From: Bacillota bacterium
GTDB lineage: Bacteria; Bacillota; Clostridia; Lachnospirales; Cellulosilyticaceae
Direction of reading: 5' to 3'
Length of the DNA stretch: 9,216 nt
Assembly: GCA_023457875.1 (NCBI GenBank)
Contig: JAEXBC010000435.1
Span: 1-9,216, forward strand
The position numbers and the translations under genes were made by a program. The number at the start of each line of letters is the position of its first letter. Within the stretch, counting starts at the first letter, position 1. Under the pieces are notes generated by a model that saw only the letters and a list, made by a program, of their open reading frames with translations, was not told where the DNA came from and made no database searches. Shown one piece after another: positions 1-6,624 of the stretch.

Positions 1-302
1 AAGGAAAACTGTCCGTCGCAAAAGACCATAGCATAATAATGCAAGGGGGAATCAGAACTGTACATTTCATGAAGCTCCTCCTTGTTGATGATAAAAATAT
101 CACCTGGCTTGCCAAGATGGTGGGTGTTATGAAGATACAAATGTAAAGTACCCGACAGAATATAAATCATTTCTATTTCATTATGCCAATGTAAGGGGGT
201 AATCTCCGGAGAAGCACTTTTCTTCACCTCATATAGTGTAAAGGGATAAAGTGGTGTGCCATGGGTTTTGTTTTCTTTGTAGGGTTTACCCGGATGATAC
301 AT
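1..302 (-). CDS. AraC-family-type transcriptional regulator, N-terminal cupin part (partial)
   Basis: The first 100 codons of a leftward gene are present; the rest lies beyond the left edge. The start is the ATG at 302-300, behind a GGAGG ribosome binding site at 313-309. The peptide begins MYHPGKPYKENK and carries a full cupin motif: H38-x-H40-x3-E44-x6-G51, in the segment LHWHNEIEMIYILSG. A second cupin-like turn, HHLGKPGDIFIINKEELHEM, follows at about residues 61-80. This is the usual N-terminal effector-binding half of AraC/XylS regulators that bind small ligands such as sugars. The DNA-binding HTH pair would follow at about residues 180-290 and cannot be seen here, so a stand-alone cupin protein remains possible. 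It is divergent from the MATE exporter at 464 and is a natural candidate to regulate that gene and itself. Confidence 0.75.
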   Translation of the reverse strand, partial: MYHPGKPYKENKTHGTPLYPFTLYEVKKSASPEITPLHWHNEIEMIYILSGTLHLYLHNTHHLGKPGDIFIINKEELHEMYSSDSPLHYYAMVFCDGQFS

Positions 303-330
303 ACTTCACCTCCATTCATCTGATAATTGA

Positions 331-359
331 ATTTTAAGCCCAGCCGTAATCTAAGTCAA
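331..359 (-). promoter_or_regulatory. Sigma-A-type promoter for the AraC-type regulator
   Basis: Read on the minus strand, TTGACT (359-354) and TAAAAT (336-331) are separated by exactly 17 bases. Each box has five of six consensus positions. The predicted transcript start is near 324, giving a leader of about 20 nt that contains the GGAGG ribosome binding site and leads into the ATG at 302. This is the best two-box promoter in the window. Confidence 0.75.
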
Positions 360-463
360 TTAGAAAAAGGCGAATATTGTGTTAATAATAGTGGATATTA
401 TGCAAGAAGTGGCCTTTTGATTAAGCTATACTGTATAAAAACAGGAGAATAGAGGTGAATAGG

Positions 464-1822
464 ATGGAAAAAGATATGACAAAAGGCAATGCCATAAGGT
501 TGATTATTGGGTTTTGCATTCCTATGCTATTTGGCAATATCGTTCAGCAACTATATAGTATGGCGGATTCCATTATAATAGGAAGATATGTGGGGAAGGC
601 GGCCCTAGCAGGAGTGGGGTCCGCTGGTTCTCTTAACTTTATGGTGATTGGCTTTGCGATAGGGGTATGTAATGGGCTTTGTATTAAAGTGGCACAGTCT
701 TTTGGCGCTAAGGACTTTTCGTTAATGCGTAAGTATATTGCTAATGCCCTCTATATGTGTATTGGTATTACAGTACTGTTAACTGCTGTTTCAATAGGAT
801 TAACCAACTGGGTTTTAAAAGTAATGGATACGCCACAAGATATTTTTGAGTATGCCTATGGCTACATTACCATTATTTTTGCTGGAATCATCTTTGTTAT
901 GATCTATAATTTTTTATCTTGTGTATTACGAGCTATTGGAGATAGTAAGTCGCCTCTCTATTTCCTAATCATTGCAGCCCTTTTAAATATTGTTTTAGAC
1001 CTATTATTTATTCTTGCACTTGGATGGGGTGCAAAGGGGGCTGCCTATGCCACGGTTATTTCGGAAGCTGTATCTGCCATATTATGCTTTGTTTATATTC
1101 TTCGTAAGTATCCTATATTGAAGGTAAAAGGGGAGGAGTGGCGCTTTGATATCAAGCTATGCTTGTCACTGATTGCTGTGGGAATACCTATGGGGCTACA
1201 GATTTCTATTGTAGCCATAGGCGCACTCATTTTGCAAGCAGCAGTTAATGCCATGGGAACAGATGCTGTTGCTGCAATTACGGCCTATGGTAAAATTGAG
1301 ATTCTTGCCATTGAGCCTCTAGATGCAATTGGAATTACAATGGCTACCTATTGTGCACAAAATAAGGGGGCAGGCCAATATCAGCGCATTAGACAGGGCA
1401 TGAGAAAGGCTTTATTGCTTTCTATGACTTATTGCCTCTTTGCCATGTTTATTGTCTGTGTGATGGGTAGGTATTTGGTATTACTTTTTGTCAAAAAGGA
1501 GGAAATACAGGTCCTTGCTTATGCAGGAAAGGCGCTTTTAATACAAGGTCTGGCCTATCCGTTATTAAGTATATTATTCATCTTTAGAAATGCATTACAA
1601 GGCATGGGCTATAGTTTTCTTCCCATGTTAGGAGGAGCGGCAGAGCTTTTTGGTAGAGCCTTTGTTATATTTACTTTTGTAGGAGGTTATGGATTTACAG
1701 CAGTTTGTTTTGCTTCTCCAGCGGCTTGGCTAGGGGTGGATGTATTACTTCTTGTCACCTATGCTATAAAAATCAAAAAACTCAAAATTCAGCTTGCCCA
1801 GGTACAGGTGGGTGCTGCATAA
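464..1822 (+). CDS. MATE family efflux transporter
   Basis: A 452-residue polytopic membrane protein of the multi-antimicrobial extrusion family, the usual length for bacterial MATE pumps. These export drugs, cationic dyes or metabolites by Na+ or H+ antiport. Visible hallmarks are the N-terminal MEKDMTKGNAIRLIIGF and QQLYSMADSIIIGRYVG (about 28-44), the loop RAIGDSKSP (about 156-164) and NALQGMG (about 376-382). Hydrophobic stretches fit twelve helices in two six-helix halves. I chose the ATG at 464, with AGGTG at 453-457 six bases upstream, because it gives the normal family N-terminus. An in-frame GTG at 455 with its own AGGAG at 443-447 would add three residues. The gene is divergent from an AraC-type regulator. 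The substrate cannot be predicted from sequence. No hairpin terminator is visible before the next gene, 137 bp downstream. Confidence 0.93.
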   Translation: MEKDMTKGNAIRLIIGFCIPMLFGNIVQQLYSMADSIIIGRYVGKAALAGVGSAGSLNFMVIGFAIGVCNGLCIKVAQSFGAKDFSLMRKYIANALYMCIGITVLLTAVSIGLTNWVLKVMDTPQDIFEYAYGYITIIFAGIIFVMIYNFLSCVLRAIGDSKSPLYFLIIAALLNIVLDLLFILALGWGAKGAAYATVISEAVSAILCFVYILRKYPILKVKGEEWRFDIKLCLSLIAVGIPMGLQISIVAIGALILQAAVNAMGTDAVAAITAYGKIEILAIEPLDAIGITMATYCAQNKGAGQYQRIRQGMRKALLLSMTYCLFAMFIVCVMGRYLVLLFVKKEEIQVLAYAGKALLIQGLAYPLLSILFIFRNALQGMGYSFLPMLGGAAELFGRAFVIFTFVGGYGFTAVCFASPAAWLGVDVLLLVTYAIKIKKLKIQLAQVQVGAA

Positions 1823-1880
1823 TGTAAAGTAGAATAGTGGTCAACGCTATAAGGCGTATTTCATAGTATGTAAAGCATAT

Positions 1881-1908
1881 TTTCTGATATGAATGACAAT
1901 ATTATTAT
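1881..1908 (+). promoter_or_regulatory. Possible weak promoter for the DUF4153 gene
   Basis: TTTCTG (1881-1886) and TATTAT (1903-1908) are 16 bases apart, ending about 50 bp before the DUF4153 start. The match is modest in very AT-rich DNA. The gene could equally be read through from the MATE gene. Confidence 0.3.
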
Positions 1909-1959
1909 GGAAAGCTATGTTTATTAAGAAAAATTATAGAGTAGTGATAGGAAGGTGAG

Positions 1960-3747
1960 ATGATGGGACGAATAAAGGAAAAAATAGCAGGGCGTGTTAG
2001 GGGAATTGCCTTAGCAGGTCTTCGTTTTCCAATGACCGTATTTTGTTTATTGGTGGCAACCTGTATTATATTTAGAATGATTGCCATAAATGAGGAGCCT
2101 GAGCTCCTTCAAAAATTGCTTTTTACCTTTGTAATCGGCGCAGTACTGAGTGTGGTGACGGAGTTTGTGATAGAAAGGTTTGCTAACCTTTCTAGTAAAA
2201 AGGTTTTAGTCTATGGGGTGGCAATCCTATTGACTTTAGGCTATTCCTTGATTTTACTACCTGCACCCGAAATCAGTGAAGAGATTTTCATAAGAAGTTT
2301 TGTGGCGATTCTTGGTCTAATATGTGTAGCACTGTGGCTTCCCTCTTATCGGTCAGAGGTCAATTTTAATTGTGTTGCTTTGGTTCATTTTAAAGCCTTT
2401 TTTACGGCGTTGCTGTATGCTATTGTCCTTTCGTTAGGGATTGCTGCAATTATTGGCTCCATTCATATTTTACTCTTTGATATGAATAATGATTTGTATG
2501 CATATATTATGACTGTCATTTGGGTAATCTTTGCCCCTGTGTATTACTTGTCGCTTTTACCTCGATTTAATTCAGAAGCTGAAGAGGACAAACAAAGGGC
2601 GGCATATGCTAGTAGTTATCCTAAGTTTTTAGACATTCTCATTTCATACATTGCCATTCCCTTAGTGAGTGCCTATACCTTCATTTTATTTGCTTATTTT
2701 ATCAAGATACTAGTTAAGTTCTCATGGCCATCTGGGCAGGTTGCACCCATGGTTCTAGTGTATGCGATTGTGGGGCTAGTAGTCTTTGTTCTCGCTAGCT
2801 TACTTCAAAACAAGGGGGCTTTATTATATCGTAAGCTTTTTCCTAAACTACTCATTGTAGTGGTAATCATGCAGCATATTTCCGTTGGCATACGCCTAAA
2901 CTCTTATGGCGTGACGGTTTCAAGATATTATGTGGTGCTTTTTGGGGTTTATGCCCTTATTGCTGCCATTCTTTTAAGCTTTAGTCCAGCCTCAAAAAAT
3001 GGACGAATTGCTATACTGGCTGCTTTGTTTGCACTAGTCTCTATTTTTCCTTTTATAGATGCTTTTTCCGTTTCACGTTCAAGCCAAATTCATCGCCTAG
3101 AGAAACTTCTTAAAAATGAAGGGATGCTAGAAGATGGAAAGCTTATAAGTAAAGAAGGCGCGTCAGAAAATACCAAGCGTGAAGTGACCAGCATCTTAAA
3201 TTACCTTGAAGGAGACGGCTCCTTAACCTATATTCATTGGCTTCCAGAGGAGTTTTCCGTTTATTATGATATGGCCTCCTATTTTGGATTTGATCCTACT
3301 TATAAATACGATTACGGAGATGAGCGTAAGTATTATTATGCTTCTGTTGAGCGAGGGGAGCCACTGGTTATTTCAGACTATGATATGATATTGGAGTTTG
3401 ATAATCAATCCTATCAAAGAGAAACCATAAAGCAGGATTTTGTAGTAAGTCAAGAGGCTTATCAGCTGGTGAGTAAAAGAACTTCTGACAAAGACGTCTC
3501 TATTTCCATTTTAGACGCATCAGGAAAGGAACTTGTAACAGCGGACCTCTATCCTTTCTTAGAAAAGTTACTTGAGGAAGGGAAAATGAAGGGCGAAAAT
3601 TTGCCCCTTGAAACGTTAAGTTACGAGGTGGTAAGTAATCAGTACAAGTTAAAAATTATTTTCCAAAATATTAATTATACAGAAATAAGTGACGCACCAT
3701 CAGAGGCAGGCTATGTGATTTACGTATTATTTGGAAAAGCTGATTAA
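1960..3747 (+). CDS. DUF4153 domain-containing polytopic membrane protein
   Basis: A 595-residue protein with two parts. Residues about 24-371 hold some ten or eleven hydrophobic helices (for example 24-42, 52-71, 82-100, 109-127, 143-169, 181-200, 225-250, 262-283, 323-341, 349-371). Residues about 372-595 form a hydrophilic, Tyr- and Glu-rich domain with no cysteines and no catalytic motif that I recognise. This architecture, and segments such as ALWLPSYRSEVNF and PVYYLSLLPRF, resemble the DUF4153 family of Gram-positive bacteria, whose function is unknown. The topology suggests that the C-terminal domain sits on one face of the membrane as a sensing or binding module, but this is inference. 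Two adjacent ATGs (1960 and 1963) sit behind AGGAAGGTG (1949-1957); either could be used. The gene ends 50 bp before a terminator shared with the convergent neighbour. Confidence 0.8.
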   Translation: MMGRIKEKIAGRVRGIALAGLRFPMTVFCLLVATCIIFRMIAINEEPELLQKLLFTFVIGAVLSVVTEFVIERFANLSSKKVLVYGVAILLTLGYSLILLPAPEISEEIFIRSFVAILGLICVALWLPSYRSEVNFNCVALVHFKAFFTALLYAIVLSLGIAAIIGSIHILLFDMNNDLYAYIMTVIWVIFAPVYYLSLLPRFNSEAEEDKQRAAYASSYPKFLDILISYIAIPLVSAYTFILFAYFIKILVKFSWPSGQVAPMVLVYAIVGLVVFVLASLLQNKGALLYRKLFPKLLIVVVIMQHISVGIRLNSYGVTVSRYYVVLFGVYALIAAILLSFSPASKNGRIAILAALFALVSIFPFIDAFSVSRSSQIHRLEKLLKNEGMLEDGKLISKEGASENTKREVTSILNYLEGDGSLTYIHWLPEEFSVYYDMASYFGFDPTYKYDYGDERKYYYASVERGEPLVISDYDMILEFDNQSYQRETIKQDFVVSQEAYQLVSKRTSDKDVSISILDASGKELVTADLYPFLEKLLEEGKMKGENLPLETLSYEVVSNQYKLKIIFQNINYTEISDAPSEAGYVIYVLFGKAD

Positions 3748-3796
3748 AATTAATTTTTTGAGCCTGTATTTATTCTTTAGTAATTTAAGCATCAAT

Positions 3797-3838
3797 AAAA
3801 CCAGCGCGTTTAGGAAAAGACCTAAGCTTGCTGGTTTT
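3797..3838. terminator. Bidirectional intrinsic terminator between convergent genes
   Basis: AAAACCAGC (3797-3805) pairs with GCTGGTTTT (3830-3838). An inner stem TTTAGG/CCTAAG extends it across a short internal region with G-T wobbles and one mismatch. It is followed by TTTTTATTTT on the plus strand and by TTTTATT on the minus strand. It lies exactly between the stops of the DUF4153 gene (3747) and the secreted-protein gene (3847) and can serve both. Confidence 0.85.
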
Positions 3839-3846
3839 TATTTTCA

Positions 3847-4350
3847 CTATCTATTTTCAATTGCAGAAGTTAATGCATCTAGGGTTTCCTCAGCATCTAT
3901 TCTAAGGCGAAAAAATTCCTCCAGTAGTAAAATGCGATCCACATTAGCCGTTGTATCACTCAGCTTAGTGAGCTGGTATAATGAATTTTTTATGAGGTTA
4001 ATGGCATTTAAAGTGAGTAGAAGCTCTGTATTTTCCTGACTAATACTTGGAACAGCTGATAAGGAGCTCATGACCTTTTTGTTAAGGGCGTCTAGTTCTC
4101 CATTGATGTTACTAATGTTACTTAATAGTGCAATCTTATCAATAGGAGGATTGTCTAAGGCAATCTGAGATAAGTAAAAGGTACGATTTTGTAGGGATTT
4201 TAGTTCATCAAGATATTGTAACATCATTTTTTCATGGGCAGCGTTGTTATTTGAGGGCAAGGTGGTGGCACTCAAAGGAAGTCCCAAAAGGATAAGAATA
4301 GTAGCTAGAATAAAACACAGCATTTTTTTAGATTTTATTTGTTTTTTCAT
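3847..4350 (-). CDS. Small secreted or membrane-anchored protein of unknown function
   Basis: A 167-residue protein that I do not recognise. It opens with a basic stretch (MKKQIKSKK), then a hydrophobic core (about 11-27) and LPLSA before TTLPSN. This is a typical Sec signal peptide with likely cleavage after A28; a retained N-terminal anchor is the alternative. The mature part (about 29-167) has no cysteines and few aromatic residues. It is rich in Leu, Asn, Ser and Glu in heptad-like spacing, for example MLQYLDELKSLQNR and LLLEEFFRLRIDAEETLDAL, so it is probably an all-helical bundle or coiled coil. Two consecutive ATGs are possible starts. I prefer 4350 because GAGGTG (4360-4355) is four bases away, against one base for the ATG at 4353. 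It is convergent with DUF4153 and divergent from asnB, so it is probably monocistronic. Confidence 0.72.
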   Translation of the reverse strand: MKKQIKSKKMLCFILATILILLGLPLSATTLPSNNNAAHEKMMLQYLDELKSLQNRTFYLSQIALDNPPIDKIALLSNISNINGELDALNKKVMSSLSAVPSISQENTELLLTLNAINLIKNSLYQLTKLSDTTANVDRILLLEEFFRLRIDAEETLDALTSAIENR

Positions 4351-4404
4351 CATGCACCTCTATAAGTGTAAGTGTATAAAGTTAAAGTACCCTTTTTTTT
4401 AGAA

Positions 4405-4438
4405 AGTATGTGCTCTTCATAAATGAATTTCTCATACT
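4405..4438. repeat. Two-tier dyad in the intergenic region upstream of asnB
   Basis: AGTATG (4405-4410) and CATACT (4433-4438) form one inverted repeat. TTCAT (4416-4420) and ATGAA (4423-4427) form another, and both share the same centre between 4421 and 4422. Spacing of this kind is seen in operators bound by dimers or tetramers, but short arms in AT-rich DNA can arise by chance. It lies about 50 bp upstream of the secreted-protein start and about 140 bp upstream of the asnB start. Confidence 0.35.
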
Positions 4439-4491
4439 GTTTGTGCGGGCATACAGGTATCAAAGTAGAACAGATAGCATATAGTATAGTG

Positions 4492-4522
4492 TTGACAATG
4501 AGGTCACTAAGCGCACTTTTAT
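4492..4522 (+). promoter_or_regulatory. asnB: Possible asnB promoter with a consensus -35 and a poor -10
   Basis: A perfect TTGACA sits at 4492-4497, but the only usable -10 is TTTTAT at 4517-4522, with a long 19-base spacer. If this promoter is real, the left arm of the inverted repeat at 4497-4511 lies in its spacer, and the right arm (4532-4546) lies at about +1 to +15. Alternative -10-like TATAGT boxes at 4480-4485 and 4485-4490 have no good -35. Confidence 0.35.
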
Positions 4523-4546
4523 AGGAGTTTACTTAGTGACCTCATT
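4497..4546 (+). promoter_or_regulatory. Perfect 15-bp inverted repeat in the asnB leader: attenuator/terminator or operator
   Basis: AATGAGGTCACTAAG (4497-4511) and CTTAGTGACCTCATT (4532-4546) are exact reverse complements around a 20-base loop. The right arm runs straight into TTTG and then further U-rich sequence, ending 33 bases before the asnB ATG. As RNA this is a stable hairpin with a U-rich tail, so it could end transcripts coming from upstream or act as an attenuator. As DNA it could be a pair of operator half-sites. No T-box element (the AGGGTGG-type antiterminator motif) was found upstream, so a tRNA-sensing leader is not supported. Confidence 0.6.
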
Positions 4547-4579
4547 TTGTATTCATTTTTTATGAAAGGGGATTTGAGC

Positions 4580-6415
4580 ATGTGTTCAATATGTGGCATA
4601 GTTGATTTTAAAAATAAGGAAAACGTCAATAGAGAGCTTGTAAGTAAGATGGGAAAGGTTTTAGAACATAGAGGGCCAGATCAACATGGAAGCTATGTAT
4701 GTGATAGCCTAGCTTTTTGGCATAATCGTCTGGCAGTTATTGATATAGAAAATGGCATACAGCCCATGACAAGAACCTACCAGGGCAGAAGCTATACCAT
4801 CGTTTATAATGGAGAAATTTATAATATGCCTGAGCTTACTAAAATCTTAAGGGAGGCAGGCATTCAATTAAAAACCCAATGTGATACCGAGGTTGTCCTA
4901 TATATGTATATTCTTTATAAAGAGGAATGTGCAAGCTATCTCAATGGTATTTTTGGATTTGCAGTATGGGACGAAGCAGAAAAATATGTCTATCTAGCAA
5001 GAGATCGATTTGGTATTAAGCCCTTATTTTATACACAGTGTGGCAGTACCTTTTTGTTTAGCTCAGAGGTGAAAGGGCTTCTTGAGTATCCAAAAGTTAA
5101 AAGAGCAGTAAATCACGAGGGTTTATGGCAGCTTATTTATATGACACCAACTAAAATCAATGGAAGTAGTGTGTTTAAAGACATTCATGAGATTCCTACA
5201 GGCGCTTATGGCATCTATAAAGATCAAGCACTTAAAATAAAGCCATACTGGAAGCTAGAAGCTAGAGCTTTTGAAGAGAGCGAAGAGGAAGCTGTAATGA
5301 AAACCAGAGAGCTTTTAACGGATGCCATAAAAAGACAGCTAGTATCAGATGTACCTCTTGCGACGCTATTATCTGGCGGCTTAGATTCTTCAATTATTAC
5401 CAGCGTAGCTGCAAAGGTGTATCGTGAAAAAGGTCAAGTGCTTGGAACTTACTCTTTTGAGTATGAAGGCAATAAAGAGAACTTTAAAGCTTCTCTTTTT
5501 CAGCCCCAAAGTGATGATGAATTTGCCGCTTATCTTGCTAAAGTGCTCGGAACCAATCATCATGTTTTAACAGCAGATGTTCATGAGCTAGTCGCTTTAT
5601 TAAGTGAAGCTACCCAATCAAGAGACCTGCCTGGAATGGCAGATATTGATTCCTCTCTCTTGTTTTATTGCAGGGAAATTAAAAAGGAACATACTGTAGT
5701 CTTGTCAGGGGAATGCGCTGATGAAATCTTTGGAGGTTATCCGTGGTTTTACAGAGAGGAAATGTATAACAAGGGCTTTTTCCCTTGGATTCACGACTCA
5801 AACAGCCGTGCCCTTTTGTTCAAAGAAAATATCATCAAAAAACAAGAGGGATATGCCTTTGCCAAAGAAGTCTATGAAAAGAGCGTACAAAACTGCCCTG
5901 TACTAGATACAGATAGCCCGAGTATGCGTCAAAGTAGGATAGCTACATGGCTTTCTGTACAATACTTTATGACTTCTCTATTAGAAAGAAAGGATCGTAT
6001 GAGCATGGCCAGCGGCGTGGAGGTAAGAGTGCCCTTTGCTGATCATCGCATACTAGAATATGTCTACAATATTCCTTGGGAAATCAAATTTAAGGGAGAG
6101 GTAGAAAAGACCCTTTTAAGACAGGCAATGAGTGACTATTTACCTGATAAGATTTTAAATAGAAAGAAGAGTCCTTATCCAAAAACCCATGATCCCATTT
6201 ATGAGGAAAAAATTATCAAGCTCTTACAAGAGAGACTGCGAAGTAGTGATTGTAGGTTAAAGGAAATCGTAGATGAAGCAGCAATTGAAGAAGTAATAAA
6301 AATGAAAAATGTGACTTGGTTTGGACAATTGATGTCTAAGCCCCAACTTTTGGCATGGCTGATTCAATTAGATATTTGGCTTTGCCACTATCAGATTGAA
6401 CTGAATTTATCATAA
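4580..6415 (+). CDS. asnB: Asparagine synthase (glutamine-hydrolysing)
   Basis: A 611-residue cytoplasmic enzyme that makes asparagine from aspartate, glutamine and ATP, giving glutamate, AMP and pyrophosphate. The N-terminal class II glutaminase domain (about 2-215) begins MCSICGIVDF. Cys2 is the nucleophile exposed after Met removal, which fixes the start at 4580; GGGG at 4568-4571 is the ribosome binding site. R50, N77-G78-E79 and D102 match glutamine-binding positions. The synthetase domain (about 235-600) has the ATP pyrophosphatase loop SGGLDSS (265-271) and SGECADEIFGGYPWF (376-390), where Cys379 stands in place of the Gly in the common SGEGADE form. RVPFADHRILEYV and the tail RKKSPYPKTHDPIYEEK are also typical. 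An in-frame TTG at 4547 is rejected because it would bury Cys2. The gene stands alone behind an inverted-repeat leader. I see no clear terminator after it. Confidence 0.97.
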   Translation: MCSICGIVDFKNKENVNRELVSKMGKVLEHRGPDQHGSYVCDSLAFWHNRLAVIDIENGIQPMTRTYQGRSYTIVYNGEIYNMPELTKILREAGIQLKTQCDTEVVLYMYILYKEECASYLNGIFGFAVWDEAEKYVYLARDRFGIKPLFYTQCGSTFLFSSEVKGLLEYPKVKRAVNHEGLWQLIYMTPTKINGSSVFKDIHEIPTGAYGIYKDQALKIKPYWKLEARAFEESEEEAVMKTRELLTDAIKRQLVSDVPLATLLSGGLDSSIITSVAAKVYREKGQVLGTYSFEYEGNKENFKASLFQPQSDDEFAAYLAKVLGTNHHVLTADVHELVALLSEATQSRDLPGMADIDSSLLFYCREIKKEHTVVLSGECADEIFGGYPWFYREEMYNKGFFPWIHDSNSRALLFKENIIKKQEGYAFAKEVYEKSVQNCPVLDTDSPSMRQSRIATWLSVQYFMTSLLERKDRMSMASGVEVRVPFADHRILEYVYNIPWEIKFKGEVEKTLLRQAMSDYLPDKILNRKKSPYPKTHDPIYEEKIIKLLQERLRSSDCRLKEIVDEAAIEEVIKMKNVTWFGQLMSKPQLLAWLIQLDIWLCHYQIELNLS

Positions 6416-6493
6416 ATGAAAGGCTAGATTACTTTTTGCATATTCAACTTTGGAGTAGGTAACAATAAACTGTAAAGAAATATTAAAAACAGA

Positions 6494-6522
6494 TTCAATT
6501 CATAAATATCTTAAGGTATAAT
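6494..6522 (+). promoter_or_regulatory. Promoter for the hydrogenase-type gene
   Basis: A perfect -10, TATAAT (6517-6522), lies 17 bases after a weak -35, TTCAAT (6494-6499). The predicted start near 6529 leaves a leader of about 90 nt before the GTG at 6621. The weak -35 and the palindrome just downstream suggest a regulated promoter. Confidence 0.55.
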
Positions 6523-6530
6523 AAAGTAAT

Positions 6531-6547
6531 AAAATATATTATATTTT
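6531..6547. repeat. AT-rich palindrome at the expected +1 of the hydrogenase-type gene
   Basis: AAAATATA (6531-6538) and TATATTTT (6540-6547) are perfect inverted arms around a single T. It begins two to three bases after the predicted transcript start, where a repressor would block initiation. It does not match the Rex (TTGTTAA-N4-TTAACAA) or FNR (TTGAT-N4-ATCAA) site forms. Pure A/T content makes chance occurrence quite possible. Confidence 0.35.
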
Positions 6548-6567
6548 CCGCTTTGGGATAGGATATT

Positions 6568-6624
6568 ATGAAGATGAAACATTTAGCAGGATACTTAAGA
6601 AGACGTAAAGGAGAAGAACAGTGA
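6568..6624 (+). CDS. Possible 18-codon leader ORF overlapping the hydrogenase-type start
   Basis: An ATG at 6568 opens a reading frame encoding MKMKHLAGYLRRRKGEEQ. Its TGA (6622-6624) overlaps the downstream GTG start (6621-6623) in the sequence GTGA. An AGGA at 6560-6563 could serve as its ribosome binding site, four bases away. The peptide is basic and has no recognisable family. The arrangement fits translational coupling or a leader peptide. Such a short frame could also be accidental, because the downstream gene has its own AGGAG at 6609-6613. Confidence 0.3.
   Translation: MKMKHLAGYLRRRKGEEQ

Noticed and set aside
1842..1856. Short ACGC-TATAAG-GCGT dyad after the MATE gene as a terminator
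   Set aside because: The stem has only four base pairs and the tail is not U-rich enough, so it would not form a stable intrinsic terminator.
1905..2087. 60-codon minus-strand ORF over the DUF4153 start
   Set aside because: It is antisense to a well-supported gene, has no convincing ribosome binding site and no recognisable protein features.
3731..4039. 102-codon plus-strand ORF after DUF4153
   Set aside because: It runs through the bidirectional terminator hairpin and lies antisense to the secreted-protein gene, whose signal peptide, start site and composition are far more gene-like.
4547..4579. Upstream TTG start for asnB adding 11 residues
   Set aside because: Class II amidotransferases need the catalytic Cys directly after the removed Met. 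The extension would bury it, and the TTG overlaps the end of the inverted-repeat hairpin.
4380..4579. T-box riboswitch ahead of asnB
   Set aside because: No AGGGTGG-type antiterminator motif or specifier-loop structure was found by eye. The hairpin present is too short and isolated for a full T-box leader.
5721..5906. 61-codon ORF inside asnB
   Set aside because: It is an alternative frame wholly within the conserved synthetase domain of asnB.
6416..6493. Terminator directly after asnB
   Set aside because: A CTTTTTGC run at about 6433 is not preceded by a stable hairpin, so I could not support an intrinsic terminator.
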